DNA from: a virus
Reading direction: 5' to 3' (one strand)
Length of the DNA: 64,000 nt
IMG/VR virus record: IMGVR_UViG_3300020477_001475
Location: 1-64,000 of that record
Shown piece after piece: positions 1 through 10,809 of this stretch (position 1 is the first letter of the stretch; each line of letters opens with the position of its first letter). Made by a program: the position numbers and the translations under genes. The notes beneath the pieces are model-generated. The model saw only the letters and a list, made by a program, of their open reading frames with translations, was not told the origin of the DNA and made no database searches.

Positions 1-3000
1 TGGAAAATTTCATAACCAGTAACATAATTTATACCATTTGCCATTCTACTGTCACATAATGTTTCTAAAATTTCATTAGAAGGACCCATTGGTTGCATAG
101 TATAAGCTGGACCAAGTCGTAAAGCGTTTTCATTATGAACTCCGACACACAACATCTTTTGTGCATCAGTTAAATCATTTCCATCATTAGGATACCAATA
201 CCACTGCATTTCTACATCAATATGACAAAACATTCCTTGAGTACCAGGTGCACAACTCGAATATGGATTATATTTACCTTCAGTATCCATACAAAGTACA
301 TGATTACCATAATCCATAATATCTACATTAGTAACAGGTGTTATACAATTACCTGTAGGGTTGGGATTACTACCGCTAAATCTATCATCACAAGGTCCTC
401 TTACATCCACACATTGCGAATAGTCACAATTACCAATATCATATGCCGCGGCTGGATTGTAATTAGAAGCATATTTATCCGTACAATCAAAAATAACTTC
501 ACAACAACAATCTTGACATGCATTCCATGGATTTTTACCAAATGGTCCTAGAGAACCATCATAATCAGCATGATCAGGTCCTATTTGAGTATCCCATAAT
601 GCAGTATTATAATTATCACATAACCATTCTCCAGCATCATAACAAGTTGAATTTTGTTCATCTGCGATAAATTGTTTCCAAGCATCTTCATCTGTTGCAT
701 GTATATAAAAATGAGGGGTATGAATACCATTCTCTGTATCCGGTGCATAATCATTCTCAATAAGAAAATTAAATGGATTTATAAATCCACTATAGTTATT
801 TTCCCTAGCTTTAAATAGTGTATTCATCTGCAACCAAGTACTGTCCGTCATAGATGCATAAAAACACCCAGAATTTTTACAAGTTGTTCTAAATTCTGGC
901 CATGTTACATTACATTCATTAGCTAAGTCTACACCACCAAATTCATATTGATAATAATTAATACTATCCGGATTACTACAACCCACTGCATAATAACAAG
1001 AACCATCGTCTATCTTTACATCCGGATCATAATTTAAAGCTTGTATATTTTTGTATGATTCCCATAAAAATGCAGAATATGGGTATTGAATATCAGGTAT
1101 ACCTGTACCAGCAAGTGGATCATTATCTTCACCTTCAGGACTAGGATTCCCAGTATAGTGATATGGATTACCCATCCAATAAAGGGCGTCCAACATACCA
1201 CTATCCTTACAACCTATAGTTTTTGGTGTAACTTCCACATCGAATGGATATTGATTAAAATTATTATTTATACCACTAGACCACCAACCATCTGGTGAAG
1301 TATAACTTGACAAACCTTCTTCAAATGTTTCCAAAATTTCACGTATATGATTATCTTCTTGATTATTTATATGAACTCCATCCAAATCTAAATTTGATCC
1401 ATACATTACATAATAATTATATAAGTCTACCCAATCTTTTATAGGTATACCATCTATATTACCCGTTACACCTTCAATAACATACTGACTTAAAGGGTAG
1501 TTTGAATTAGTTACAGAAGTTGGTATAGAATAAATACATGAAGAATTACATACAGAAATAAAAGGTCCATAATCATCATCATTCACATTTAAATAGTTAT
1601 ACGATTGACCATTGGGTAGAGTAGTTGATTGATTATTATCAACACTACAATCTGATTGTTCATAACATATATTACCAACATCAGACCATTGTGGTATACC
1701 AGAACTACCTATATTTGACCAATATCCACCAGCATCAAACCACTTTAGAATATCACAATTAATATCGTCACTATTATCTTCAAAACAATAAATTGGTGAT
1801 TTTGGACCAATACAATGAAAATCATCATTAACATTACATAAAGCAATATCATCAAATACACCCATACATTCATCATATGTCAAATCAGAATTAAAAATTC
1901 CATCTTCCCATACTTGAAACATACCACTTTGAAAATCTGAATTACATAATGCATGTCCTTCTTGAGGGAACTGAGATGATATATTAATGCCTTTGTTTGA
2001 AGGTTTCCACAATGTACATTTATCATATTGTGCTTCAGGATTATAATTTATTGCTCTATTATCCATACACCCAAATCCAGGACAAGTTGGATCTTGACCT
2101 TCACCAAAACAAACGCCAGCCGTAACACATGTATCATCATTAAAATCTGGATTATTTTGAGAATGAATCCAATAGTGTATACCATTAATTACAGCTTGAT
2201 ATTCCCAATGAGACCAATTAGTATTAAAATCACCACTATTCCAACCATCTGGATTAGGTTGTGTCCATGGAGGTGTTCCCCAACCATCATTATCAGAATT
2301 CCAAGCACCGTCGAATGGCCAATAATAACCATCCAATTGACAATCAGTATAGATATTTGTACCCCCGTAACTACCACAAGTATCATCCCCAGACCACATA
2401 TTACCTTCAGATGGTATAAAATTACCATAAGGTAAATAATCGACACTTGGTGGTGCACCACCCCAATTTCCTTCCGCGATATCAATACAAGTATAATTAT
2501 AATCACAATCACCAAATTGATTAATAGCATGTTGTAAACACCATGGTATAACATCACAAAATTTATTGTTATTGAAATTTAATGAAATACCTGTATTAGT
2601 TCCATCCCAATTATCACACAATTTAGTATCTATTATACCTTGAAATTCATTATTTTGCAAATGTAATAATTGTAACTTTTGATTAAAATCATCATCAAAA
2701 TCTAATCCATCAGCATGACTAGCCACTAAACTTAAAAGATTACCTGGTAAAATTCCACTAAACCAATTATCATTTAAATATAACCATTCAAGTTTAGTTT
2801 GATCCCAACCCACATCATCAGGTATTTCTCCATTTATGTTATTATTTGATAAATTTAAATAATATAAATTTGACATATATTGTATAGAATTGAATACATT
2901 TTGTGATATATTAGACAAATAATTATTATCTACTATCTTCACATATTCAAGACTATTGGATAATTTATCAATAGATGTAACACCGATATCCCTAACTACC

Positions 3001-5969
3001 AATAATTTTAAATCATCCAAACCTTGAGTATCAATGGCAGATGGAGATGCATTACCATCACCGTTGCCATATAAATGTAATCTTTTTAAATTATGTAACA
3101 ATTTTATATTTTGTGAAAAATTACCACTCATTCTAATAGGACCAATTTTATTTGGATCCACACTACTACCATCAGTATATTCAGCTTCACGATTAATGAA
3201 GGTATAACCATCCAATTTAAGAACTTCTAAAGCCTTAGCCATAAAAAATCCATCAGGTGCCCAATCGTCATGATATCCATACCACCAATTACCTATGGTA
3301 TTATTAAAATTTTGACTTGGGTAACTTTGACTACGGTAAGTGGAATTATGTCCATTACCAATCCAATTATCCAAGTTAAGCATTTTGTCTGTATTTTCAT
3401 ATTCCACCAAACCATCAATCCCTGTTATATTTGGACAACCTGCACCAGAACAAGCCACCTGATCAAGTGATAATGAAAATTGAACTAATCTACCATTCCT
3501 CCACAATTGCTTACCAAAGTTTAGAATTTTTTTCATATTATGATTACGAGTCCACATATCAGGATTAGTACCAGTATTACCATAACCAGTTCTCAATGAA
3601 CTCAGCGCAATCAAATCATCTACACATCTACCTAAACCATCTGGGTGAGGATTTCCTATGAAATCATTAAAATCATTTACATACATAGCATCTTCAGGTT
3701 CATGTACGCCACCATCGGCACAAATACCGTCAGGACAATTACCCACACTCCAACAATAAGTGTTATTCATATCACAACATTCATAAGGGAATGTACCAGG
3801 ATCACCAAAATCACAACCTTGACCACTTTTATCTATAAAATAATCATCTGGATGTACCCATACATTTGTAAACCCTAATTCACATGGAATTTCACCATAT
3901 GTATCAACTTGTTCATCCAATAAGAAAATTGGATTATCTTCACAAACAGAATCATCAGAACATTCATCTCCAGGATTAATTCCACCAATACACATACCAT
4001 CTTCGAGGTTACAATAACCAGTTCCACAAAAAGCTTGTATAGAAAAACCATTACCACTAAAGTCTGCATATTCCAAATTTTCTAAATTACATATAGAAGG
4101 AGGTATAGCACCATAATAATTAGATTCAGCCACATCTAAATGTTCTAAATTTGTCAGATTACCTATACAACTAGGTATTTGACCAGTCATTTGACGATTT
4201 TTATGTAATCTTAAAAATTTTAAATTTGTTAAATCACATATACATTCTGGTATTTCTCCAGTTAAATTTGGGTTGTTACTTAAATCTAAAACTTCCAAAT
4301 TTTCTAATTGACAAATTTCTTCACCCGGGAAATTATCACCATCATAATTGGTAATGGATGAAGGTGAAATATCTATACCACTCCCTTCAACTGGGATTCC
4401 ATCATGAAATACCAAATTACATTCATAATTTTCATTTCCTTCATCACCAGCACAACGCACTTCATCCAAACAACTCGAAACACTCATAGGATCACATGTA
4501 CAATGTATGTTGTTATCATAATCACATTCATATAACATAGAGCTATTTTTCCAATACCATTCATCATGAGTCAAAACAAATTCTGGTGTATCAGGTCTAC
4601 CATCCCATAAAGACCAATGTTGTGGTTCAGCCTGATTTTTTGCATTTGTTTCTAGACATAAATCTAATTCGTCACTACCTTCGAAATCTTCACCACTTGG
4701 TTCCCACTCCATTGGATTATTTATATCCCAACCTTTTTCCGTTTCTTCATCATAAGGATCATGTCTAGGACCAGTTCTACCATTCCATACAACTTGAGTC
4801 GTCAATTCTTTATCATAAACCCAATTCCATGGCATAGCAACTTGATTTTCATCTATAACTTGAGAAGGACAATCTTCGTATCTACATCTTTTAGCTTCCA
4901 AAGGTCCAGGACAAACTATACCCAAAGTTGCATCAGGACATACACAACATCTAGACGTCATACCAAATTCTTCACCACCATATGCAGTGAATATAGGGGG
5001 TGTTTGCCATTCACAATTGCTTTTAGGTTCACCTCTAGCCCATGAATCTGAAGACCATAAATCTGCTGCATCACTATAACCTTCATCCCATGTATAAGCT
5101 TTTTTGGGTATTAGTTTGTTCCTCAGATTGTAGCCAACTGGTTCGTTTGGATAATATTCAGCCACAACTTCTAGTGGTATATCACTTTGACAATATAACC
5201 CAGGAGCACACTGATTTGAATTTTGACAATGACCATCTCCCAGACCACATCTACCCTTACCATCAATGCCTATATCAACAAACATATCATAATAATCATA
5301 ACTATATGCGGGTTTTAAGGTATCTCCTGTACCACCACTAAAACCGTAACACATATAGACATTCCAAGAGTCGTTACCTTCATAATGTCGGTGACACTTA
5401 CCACCAGTAGTGATACCAGTACCACCACCACGATAATATGATTCATAAGGATCAAATAATGGTTCATCATCTTCACCTAACCATTCACCACCATAATCTT
5501 GTAATGGACCATTAGTTACTTCCAATAATGGCTGATATCCATGAGCTCCATATCGTTCATAAACACCATGAGAATTTAAATAACCACCCGGTACAAGACG
5601 TTCATCAGTACACTGATTTGGCATACCAAATTCAGCAAAATCCCAATCGTAACCTATATTACTTGATTTATGGGGAATGTTACCTTTAAGTAAATTTAAA
5701 TTATTTGGCCATGTACACCAACCCATGGAATGACCAGAACCTTCTTCACAATCAGCATGAGTTTGACAATGATCACCATCTGTACTACTACCTAAAGTTG
5801 ATGTCCAAGTATGTTCATGTTGATTATTCCATGATTGATGTACATCATCAAATCCTTGTGCCAAATCTAAATCACCTTCATACCAGTATCCTTCCGAAGA
5901 AACTGTTTCATAACGTTGAGTTTTTTCATTCCATTGAGATATAACCTCGGTGTTTATCCATCTTTTCAT
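1..5969 (-). CDS. Giant Cys-rich LRR fibre-like virion protein (3' end beyond window)
   Basis: The frame is open from the ATG at 5969 to the window edge, about 1989 codons, so the C-terminus is missing. A GGGGAG ribosome site precedes the start. The product is secretion-free, rich in Cys, Asp, Asn, Gly and aromatic residues. Two leucine-rich-repeat blocks of the LxxLxxLxLxxNxLTGxIP type lie near residues 546-631 and 986-1093. Cys motifs of the form GCxDxxAxNYxPxA occur near residues 1298, 1640 and 1826. It lies directly downstream of baseplate genes, so a tail-fibre or adhesin role is inferred. LRRs usually mediate protein or glycan binding. The composition closely resembles the 5119-residue product at 36820-52179, suggesting a paralogous or co-assembled fibre component. 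No receptor or enzyme activity can be named. Confidence 0.8.
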   Translation of the reverse strand, partial: MKRWINTEVISQWNEKTQRYETVSSEGYWYEGDLDLAQGFDDVHQSWNNQHEHTWTSTLGSSTDGDHCQTHADCEEGSGHSMGWCTWPNNLNLLKGNIPHKSSNIGYDWDFAEFGMPNQCTDERLVPGGYLNSHGVYERYGAHGYQPLLEVTNGPLQDYGGEWLGEDDEPLFDPYESYYRGGGTGITTGGKCHRHYEGNDSWNVYMCYGFSGGTGDTLKPAYSYDYYDMFVDIGIDGKGRCGLGDGHCQNSNQCAPGLYCQSDIPLEVVAEYYPNEPVGYNLRNKLIPKKAYTWDEGYSDAADLWSSDSWARGEPKSNCEWQTPPIFTAYGGEEFGMTSRCCVCPDATLGIVCPGPLEAKRCRYEDCPSQVIDENQVAMPWNWVYDKELTTQVVWNGRTGPRHDPYDEETEKGWDINNPMEWEPSGEDFEGSDELDLCLETNAKNQAEPQHWSLWDGRPDTPEFVLTHDEWYWKNSSMLYECDYDNNIHCTCDPMSVSSCLDEVRCAGDEGNENYECNLVFHDGIPVEGSGIDISPSSITNYDGDNFPGEEICQLENLEVLDLSNNPNLTGEIPECICDLTNLKFLRLHKNRQMTGQIPSCIGNLTNLEHLDVAESNYYGAIPPSICNLENLEYADFSGNGFSIQAFCGTGYCNLEDGMCIGGINPGDECSDDSVCEDNPIFLLDEQVDTYGEIPCELGFTNVWVHPDDYFIDKSGQGCDFGDPGTFPYECCDMNNTYCWSVGNCPDGICADGGVHEPEDAMYVNDFNDFIGNPHPDGLGRCVDDLIALSSLRTGYGNTGTNPDMWTRNHNMKKILNFGKQLWRNGRLVQFSLSLDQVACSGAGCPNITGIDGLVEYENTDKMLNLDNWIGNGHNSTYRSQSYPSQNFNNTIGNWWYGYHDDWAPDGFFMAKALEVLKLDGYTFINREAEYTDGSSVDPNKIGPIRMSGNFSQNIKLLHNLKRLHLYGNGDGNASPSAIDTQGLDDLKLLVVRDIGVTSIDKLSNSLEYVKIVDNNYLSNISQNVFNSIQYMSNLYYLNLSNNNINGEIPDDVGWDQTKLEWLYLNDNWFSGILPGNLLSLVASHADGLDFDDDFNQKLQLLHLQNNEFQGIIDTKLCDNWDGTNTGISLNFNNNKFCDVIPWCLQHAINQFGDCDYNYTCIDIAEGNWGGAPPSVDYLPYGNFIPSEGNMWSGDDTCGSYGGTNIYTDCQLDGYYWPFDGAWNSDNDGWGTPPWTQPNPDGWNSGDFNTNWSHWEYQAVINGIHYWIHSQNNPDFNDDTCVTAGVCFGEGQDPTCPGFGCMDNRAINYNPEAQYDKCTLWKPSNKGINISSQFPQEGHALCNSDFQSGMFQVWEDGIFNSDLTYDECMGVFDDIALCNVNDDFHCIGPKSPIYCFEDNSDDINCDILKWFDAGGYWSNIGSSGIPQWSDVGNICYEQSDCSVDNNQSTTLPNGQSYNYLNVNDDDYGPFISVCNSSCIYSIPTSVTNSNYPLSQYVIEGVTGNIDGIPIKDWVDLYNYYVMYGSNLDLDGVHINNQEDNHIREILETFEEGLSSYTSPDGWWSSGINNNFNQYPFDVEVTPKTIGCKDSGMLDALYWMGNPYHYTGNPSPEGEDNDPLAGTGIPDIQYPYSAFLWESYKNIQALNYDPDVKIDDGSCYYAVGCSNPDSINYYQYEFGGVDLANECNVTWPEFRTTCKNSGCFYASMTDSTWLQMNTLFKARENNYSGFINPFNFLIENDYAPDTENGIHTPHFYIHATDEDAWKQFIADEQNSTCYDAGEWLCDNYNTALWDTQIGPDHADYDGSLGPFGKNPWNACQDCCCEVIFDCTDKYASNYNPAAAYDIGNCDYSQCVDVRGPCDDRFSGSNPNPTGNCITPVTNVDIMDYGNHVLCMDTEGKYNPYSSCAPGTQGMFCHIDVEMQWYWYPNDGNDLTDAQKMLCVGVHNENALRLGPAYTMQPMGPSNEILETLCDSRMANGINYVTGYEIF

Positions 5970-5986
5970 TACGGAAACTCCCCCCT

Positions 5987-6631
5987 TTAAGAGCTTTCTT
6001 GTGATATCTTAAAACCTCTCGCCATAACCAAATCACTTTTTGATATAATTTCAACTTTACATCTATTACCTAAACCAGACTTTGGAGTATAAGTGCCGTC
6101 TCCTAATACATTTCCCATCCAGAAATCACTATCATCAATTCCTTGCAAGTCGATATCGTGTGATGCATTTTCACTTACACCTAAAGGATCATAACTAGCA
6201 ACAATAAAGTACCACTCATTAAAATCTATTGGTACACGAGTATATGTGAACAAACCATCTGAATATTCATTATCTATTTGTGGTATTTCACCAGTAGCCT
6301 TCGTATCACTTCTTGATCTCCAATCTTTGCCCACTTGAGAATCTCGTATTGTTCCATCACCTTCTCTCACAACCAATCTTATAAATCTTTCTGCATTTTC
6401 GTTACCATAAAAATTTTCCCCATCAGAACCAACTGGTGCACTTTTTTCATCTTTATTAACAACAAATGTTTCTAATCTAAATCCATGTGGATCACTATTT
6501 CGTAAGGGACTCCCAAAATTAAATAAAGTTCCGGAATTAACCTTATCTAAAAATCTCACCCACATAGTTATAGTAAAACCTTGTGTTAAATATTTTGGTA
6601 GTGTCATTCCTTCATAAAAATTAGTCGCCAT
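5987..6631 (-). CDS. LamG / concanavalin-A-like virion protein
   Basis: The protein has 214 residues if started at the ATG at 6631, which has a GGGGG ribosome site 8 nt upstream. An in-frame ATG at 6649 has none. The N-terminal half (TLPKYLTQGFTITMWVRF, then GTLFNFGSP) follows the strand pattern of LamG-like jelly-roll domains, where a 'ftisfWvk' strand is diagnostic. The later WYFIVASYDP matches the 'W..va.tyd' strand. Such domains bind glycans or proteins on phage tail fibres. It overlaps the upstream gene by 11 nt and immediately precedes the giant fibre gene, so it is probably a tail-surface component. The family call is by eye and moderate. Confidence 0.7.
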   Translation of the reverse strand: MATNFYEGMTLPKYLTQGFTITMWVRFLDKVNSGTLFNFGSPLRNSDPHGFRLETFVVNKDEKSAPVGSDGENFYGNENAERFIRLVVREGDGTIRDSQVGKDWRSRSDTKATGEIPQIDNEYSDGLFTYTRVPIDFNEWYFIVASYDPLGVSENASHDIDLQGIDDSDFWMGNVLGDGTYTPKSGLGNRCKVEIISKSDLVMARGFKISQESS

Positions 6632-7502
6632 ATAATTGCCCCCAATCATCTTGAGTTATCTCAGTTTCTTTTGCCAATTCTTGTTCTCTACCTTCTTCTT
6701 GTTTAATAATTATAGCATGATTTAAATTTCTTATTTCTACATGACCACTTGATTGGTTATTATATTCAGGTCTTGTATCATCATCATCAGAAGTAGCAGT
6801 TGAATCAATATCTTTTAAATAATCATCCAATTTATTTCTTAACCATTCTAGGGATTGTACATAATCAGATTTTATATTATTTTCAGTTGCATCAGCCGAT
6901 GTACGAGTTATATAAGCACCTGGATTGGTGGGATTTAAAGATATATCATTTTGATTTAAATATGTTTCAGAAGCTCCGTTTAAAACCCAAAAATCAGATT
7001 CAGGTGGAGTTTCATCAAATGTTGGTATTTCACCAGTCAAATTAAAAAATTCAGTAAAAAAATTATCTATTCTTTCTTGCCGTGAAGTTTGTGTTGGTAA
7101 TAATTCAGTTATACTTGTATCCAAAACTTCCATAACTTTATTTGGATCTACAACACTCTGAGAAACTTGGAAATCTACAAATTGACTAACATTATCAGGA
7201 GATGATAAATGTACACCAGTTTGACTTTCCATAAATGTAGTAAATTGTTCAGTGTCACTTATACTATTAATCTGCCCTTCATCAATCTTATCAGTGAGTA
7301 TTGCCATAGCATCTTCAGAATGTGCCAATAAATCATCTTTATATAAGATTACAGAACCAGATTGACTAGTTCTACCAGTTTTAATATTACCATCTTTTAT
7401 TTCTTGTTGGATATCACTGATAGTTTCATATCCACTACCAGAATGTCTTAGAGTGGCTTTAGCTAATTTATCCGATAATATTTCGAAGTTACCTTTTGCC
7501 AT
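6621..7502 (-). CDS. Baseplate-region virion protein, unknown family
   Basis: The protein has 293 residues, is acidic, and is rich in Ser, Thr, Gln and Asp, with no membrane segment or signal peptide. I do not recognise a domain. It sits between a DNRLRE-like protein and a LamG-like protein in a tightly packed run (2 nt from its upstream neighbour), downstream of gp6, so a structural baseplate or fibre role is inferred from position only. The C-terminal third is Gln/Glu-rich and likely helical. Confidence 0.75.
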   Translation of the reverse strand: MAKGNFEILSDKLAKATLRHSGSGYETISDIQQEIKDGNIKTGRTSQSGSVILYKDDLLAHSEDAMAILTDKIDEGQINSISDTEQFTTFMESQTGVHLSSPDNVSQFVDFQVSQSVVDPNKVMEVLDTSITELLPTQTSRQERIDNFFTEFFNLTGEIPTFDETPPESDFWVLNGASETYLNQNDISLNPTNPGAYITRTSADATENNIKSDYVQSLEWLRNKLDDYLKDIDSTATSDDDDTRPEYNNQSSGHVEIRNLNHAIIIKQEEGREQELAKETEITQDDWGQLYGD

Positions 7503-7503
7503 T

Positions 7504-8625
7504 TTAACTTACCACCTTAAATTCAAAATTATCATCATCATATATTATTTCTTGACCATCTTCATATTCAACCTTCAGAGATATTTTATAAAATCTATAT
7601 GGTTGAAATGTATTTAAATCTTGTAAAAAATAATTACTTGTAGAATCACAACTCATTGAAGTATAAGCACCAAATGGTATAATAGTTTCATTAGTACTCA
7701 AATCAGTTATAGAATAAGTACCACTACCAGATTGTATATATGATCCAGTTGCAGTTTGATATGATGTAGAAAATGTTTTTGTTATATTTCTTTCTCTACA
7801 TCCTATTCTGAATTTTACAGTTTCACTTTCTTTATAACTTGGTTTTATACCTCTAACATAAACATGATTATCTGTTGCACCTGATAAATCCAATTCACCC
7901 AAATCTCCGGCACTAAATGTACTGTCATCCCACTTGATTTCCAATTTAGGAAAATATATCGTATGTGTATTTCTTGAAAAGAATTTTAAATTACCTCTAT
8001 CATTAGAATCACCTGTTTCTGAACTACCACTATATTTAATCAATAAACCATTATTTGGTATACCATTTGGATGTGCATTACTTGAACCACTCATCCACTT
8101 ATTAAATATATCAGTTATATCCATATCAACATCAGCTGATTGATATGAAAATGTTTGTGTAGCTTCGAAGCCACTACCTGTAAAATAAACACCACCACCA
8201 GATGTTGATAAACTTCCAGATTCAACATTAAAACCAGATGTTAATTCCCATTGTGACGAAGTATATCTAGCATCACCATATTCCCATGTTATACCATCAC
8301 TTGTTATCGGATAGTCTTTATATTTTCCACTACCTTCTTCCCAAGATTGTGACATAGCATTTGCAGACAATGTATACGATGTTGGTAAAGCAGAAGCTTC
8401 AGTTGAATATAATCTCAAATTACATTTTGGATTGGTTATAGTACCATCATTTATAGATTTAGATACAGCTGTAATATCAAAATAAGATAATATACGAGTA
8501 GCACCTTTGAATGTATCACCATCATATACTTTTTCCAATTCTAATATTTCATCACCACCATAATTAGCAGATGATGTTAATTCTGTTATCCAAGTATCCT
8601 TATTGGGATAAATAAATTTATGCAT
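7504..8625 (-). CDS. DNRLRE-like beta-rich tail/baseplate protein
   Basis: The protein has 373 residues. Its N-terminus (YPNKDTWITE, then ILSYFDI and CNLRLYSTEA) follows the DNRLRE/TGF-beta-propeptide-like pattern: an exposed strand, a 'L.fdl' strand and a 'L.ly....' strand, with a mid-protein W-x-D block. In phages this fold occurs in baseplate-periphery and fibre proteins. The rest is Ser/Gly/Thr-rich beta structure. Its ATG overlaps the TAA of gp6 (TAATG), giving translational coupling to the baseplate wedge gene. The family assignment is moderate and the structural role is inferred from context. Confidence 0.75.
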   Translation of the reverse strand: MHKFIYPNKDTWITELTSSANYGGDEILELEKVYDGDTFKGATRILSYFDITAVSKSINDGTITNPKCNLRLYSTEASALPTSYTLSANAMSQSWEEGSGKYKDYPITSDGITWEYGDARYTSSQWELTSGFNVESGSLSTSGGGVYFTGSGFEATQTFSYQSADVDMDITDIFNKWMSGSSNAHPNGIPNNGLLIKYSGSSETGDSNDRGNLKFFSRNTHTIYFPKLEIKWDDSTFSAGDLGELDLSGATDNHVYVRGIKPSYKESETVKFRIGCRERNITKTFSTSYQTATGSYIQSGSGTYSITDLSTNETIIPFGAYTSMSCDSTSNYFLQDLNTFQPYRFYKISLKVEYEDGQEIIYDDDNFEFKVVS

Positions 8626-10799
8626 TATTGTATCACTCCTCTTACATTGTCATAAGGGTTTTTAAGTTCAAATACCGCAGGTGATGTATCTATATGTGAT
8701 GGTAATATGACACCATTACCATTTTCAGAAACACCATTATCTGTATAAAAATCTGCAAATAGATTAGAAAAAGCCCACCCATATTCAGATGAATTTTCAC
8801 CACCAACACCATTAGTAGGTAAACCACCTGGATAAACTAAATGACTAGATAATCCCAATATATTAGCATCTTGTGTTAATTTTAATTCCTTCACAACTTT
8901 TACACCTTCCAACCCATATATTTTATTTTCTAAATCACTAGTGTAAATAATTTGATTAAATTTCATATCATCTATATTAAAATAATTAATTATTTCATCT
9001 ATAACTCTTAATTTTAATTCTGATTTATTAACATCATCGTGTGCAACAACATTAAATTTTACACCAAAATTAATAACCTTACCATCAGCAATCCTAACTT
9101 CATCAGATAATATTTTAAATTCATTTAAATAATTTGCTATATTTGTTTTAATAGAAGTTGGTGTTTGTACCAAATTTTTATTTTGATCATATGATAATAC
9201 ATAAATTTTTATATTTTTAAATGATAATAATTCGTCATTTGGTGTTTCAGGTATGTTTTCTATAAATGTTGATATTTGTTGCAACTTATCTATTTGATTT
9301 TGATTTATAGTTGGTGTATCGTTTGCACTACCATTAATAATACCAGAAAATAATGTATTAAATGCATCTGAATCCGCACTTCCACCAAAATTACCAGAAT
9401 TATCTATATCAAAAATACTCAAGTCAGCAACATCTTCAGTTGTACCAAATGTATTTCTATTAGCAAATACTTTAGCTATACTGCCGAATTTAGGAGGTAA
9501 TGATAATACTCTAGCTTCATAATCACTTTTAGTCACACATCTATCTTGTGATTTAAAAAATAATTTAGTTTTTTCTCGTATATCATCTACTGATTCCTTA
9601 TCCAACCCACCTCTAGCTGGCTGTTCATTGTCAGAAGATAATGTATTTAATACTGTAGCTTCATCTTCACCTTTAGATGCTAAATCATTTAAAACACTTT
9701 TATTGACTATCGTTGTTAAATCATTAACAGGTACATTCGATTTTATTCCACCACCAGTTCTGTATTTAATTGTAAGTGTTGTATTTGATGGTGATTCACC
9801 TAAAGATTTATATGTAACTTGACCAGAAGGATCTATAGAAGATGGTAAAGATCCTTGTATCAATGCATTTATTTCTTGGTTATCACCAAACACTTCTTCT
9901 ACATACCCACGAGTTATATCTTTTGTTATAGTACCATTACCAAATATCAAACTCGTTTTATTATCCGAATCAACATCAATAATAAATCTTTTATTCGTTG
10001 ACTTATAAGTATTTAATTGAAATGACGATGCAACTACATTACCACCATAAGGATCATTTCTTCTAACAAAATCAGATATTTTATCTTCTGCTAAATAATC
10101 AACTTCATGCCAATTCTTACCATTAGAATCAGTTACACTAATAATATTTATAACATTGGTATCAGGTAATGTTAGTTTTAAAAATTCTTGAGGAGTTGAT
10201 ACAGTAAAAGTTTTTTCTTTAGTTTTACCAGATACAGCTAAAACTTTTCTTTTAAGTTCATATGTTTCAACTAATCCTGAACTATCAGTACTCAAAACAG
10301 TAGGTGCAGAATAACCAGATCCACTAACAGAAAAATCAACTATATCTAATGTTTCAAAAAATACAGTAGAATCAGATGTAGATTGAACAGATAATCCACT
10401 ATCTAATACAAGGGTTTGATCATAATTTGGTCTAACATTAGAAACATCAGATGTAATAGCATCAACTGATTGTTTCAATACCAATTCAACTAAAGCTGGT
10501 ACAGTTGATTTAACTTTATATCCCAATGATTTGGCCAAGTTAATTATATTCCTTCTTTCTTCAGCAGTTGATAACGATGTTTCTTTAAATTGTTGATCAA
10601 TATAAAATGATAAAATATCCCCAACATAAGCAGACATTTCCATCATCATCATTCCAGGAGATGTTTCGTTAAAATCATTATATGTATCAGGAAAATAAGT
10701 TTTTGCATAATTAATTAAATCTTTCCTAAGAGAAGAAAAATCCTTACTTAAATAATTTATATTAATTTCCGATTCACTTTTATTCTTATAATTAGACAT
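8625..10799 (-). CDS. gp6: Baseplate wedge protein gp6 (J-like)
   Basis: The protein has 724 residues, against about 660 for T4 gp6. The N-terminal signature runs NYLSKDFSSLRKDLI, then DFNETSPGMMMMEMSAYVGD, then ISFYIDQQF-like residues. This is the conserved gp6 opening in T4-like phages. A central RGGLDKESVDDIREKTK segment and a following CVTKSDYEARV stretch match the baseplate J/gp47 core. gp6 dimers form the backbone of the baseplate wedge ring and hold the sheath-initiating machinery before contraction. It is preceded by gp25 with a 10-nt gap, the same neighbour relation seen in related myoviruses. Confidence in the family is high. Confidence 0.93.
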   Translation of the reverse strand: MSNYKNKSESEININYLSKDFSSLRKDLINYAKTYFPDTYNDFNETSPGMMMMEMSAYVGDILSFYIDQQFKETSLSTAEERRNIINLAKSLGYKVKSTVPALVELVLKQSVDAITSDVSNVRPNYDQTLVLDSGLSVQSTSDSTVFFETLDIVDFSVSGSGYSAPTVLSTDSSGLVETYELKRKVLAVSGKTKEKTFTVSTPQEFLKLTLPDTNVINIISVTDSNGKNWHEVDYLAEDKISDFVRRNDPYGGNVVASSFQLNTYKSTNKRFIIDVDSDNKTSLIFGNGTITKDITRGYVEEVFGDNQEINALIQGSLPSSIDPSGQVTYKSLGESPSNTTLTIKYRTGGGIKSNVPVNDLTTIVNKSVLNDLASKGEDEATVLNTLSSDNEQPARGGLDKESVDDIREKTKLFFKSQDRCVTKSDYEARVLSLPPKFGSIAKVFANRNTFGTTEDVADLSIFDIDNSGNFGGSADSDAFNTLFSGIINGSANDTPTINQNQIDKLQQISTFIENIPETPNDELLSFKNIKIYVLSYDQNKNLVQTPTSIKTNIANYLNEFKILSDEVRIADGKVINFGVKFNVVAHDDVNKSELKLRVIDEIINYFNIDDMKFNQIIYTSDLENKIYGLEGVKVVKELKLTQDANILGLSSHLVYPGGLPTNGVGGENSSEYGWAFSNLFADFYTDNGVSENGNGVILPSHIDTSPAVFELKNPYDNVRGVIQ

Positions 10800-10809
10800 T
10801 TATATTCTC

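Noticed and set aside
2028-2557. Open frames on both strands inside the left giant gene
   Set aside because: Low-complexity shadows of a frame that stays open from 5969 to 1.
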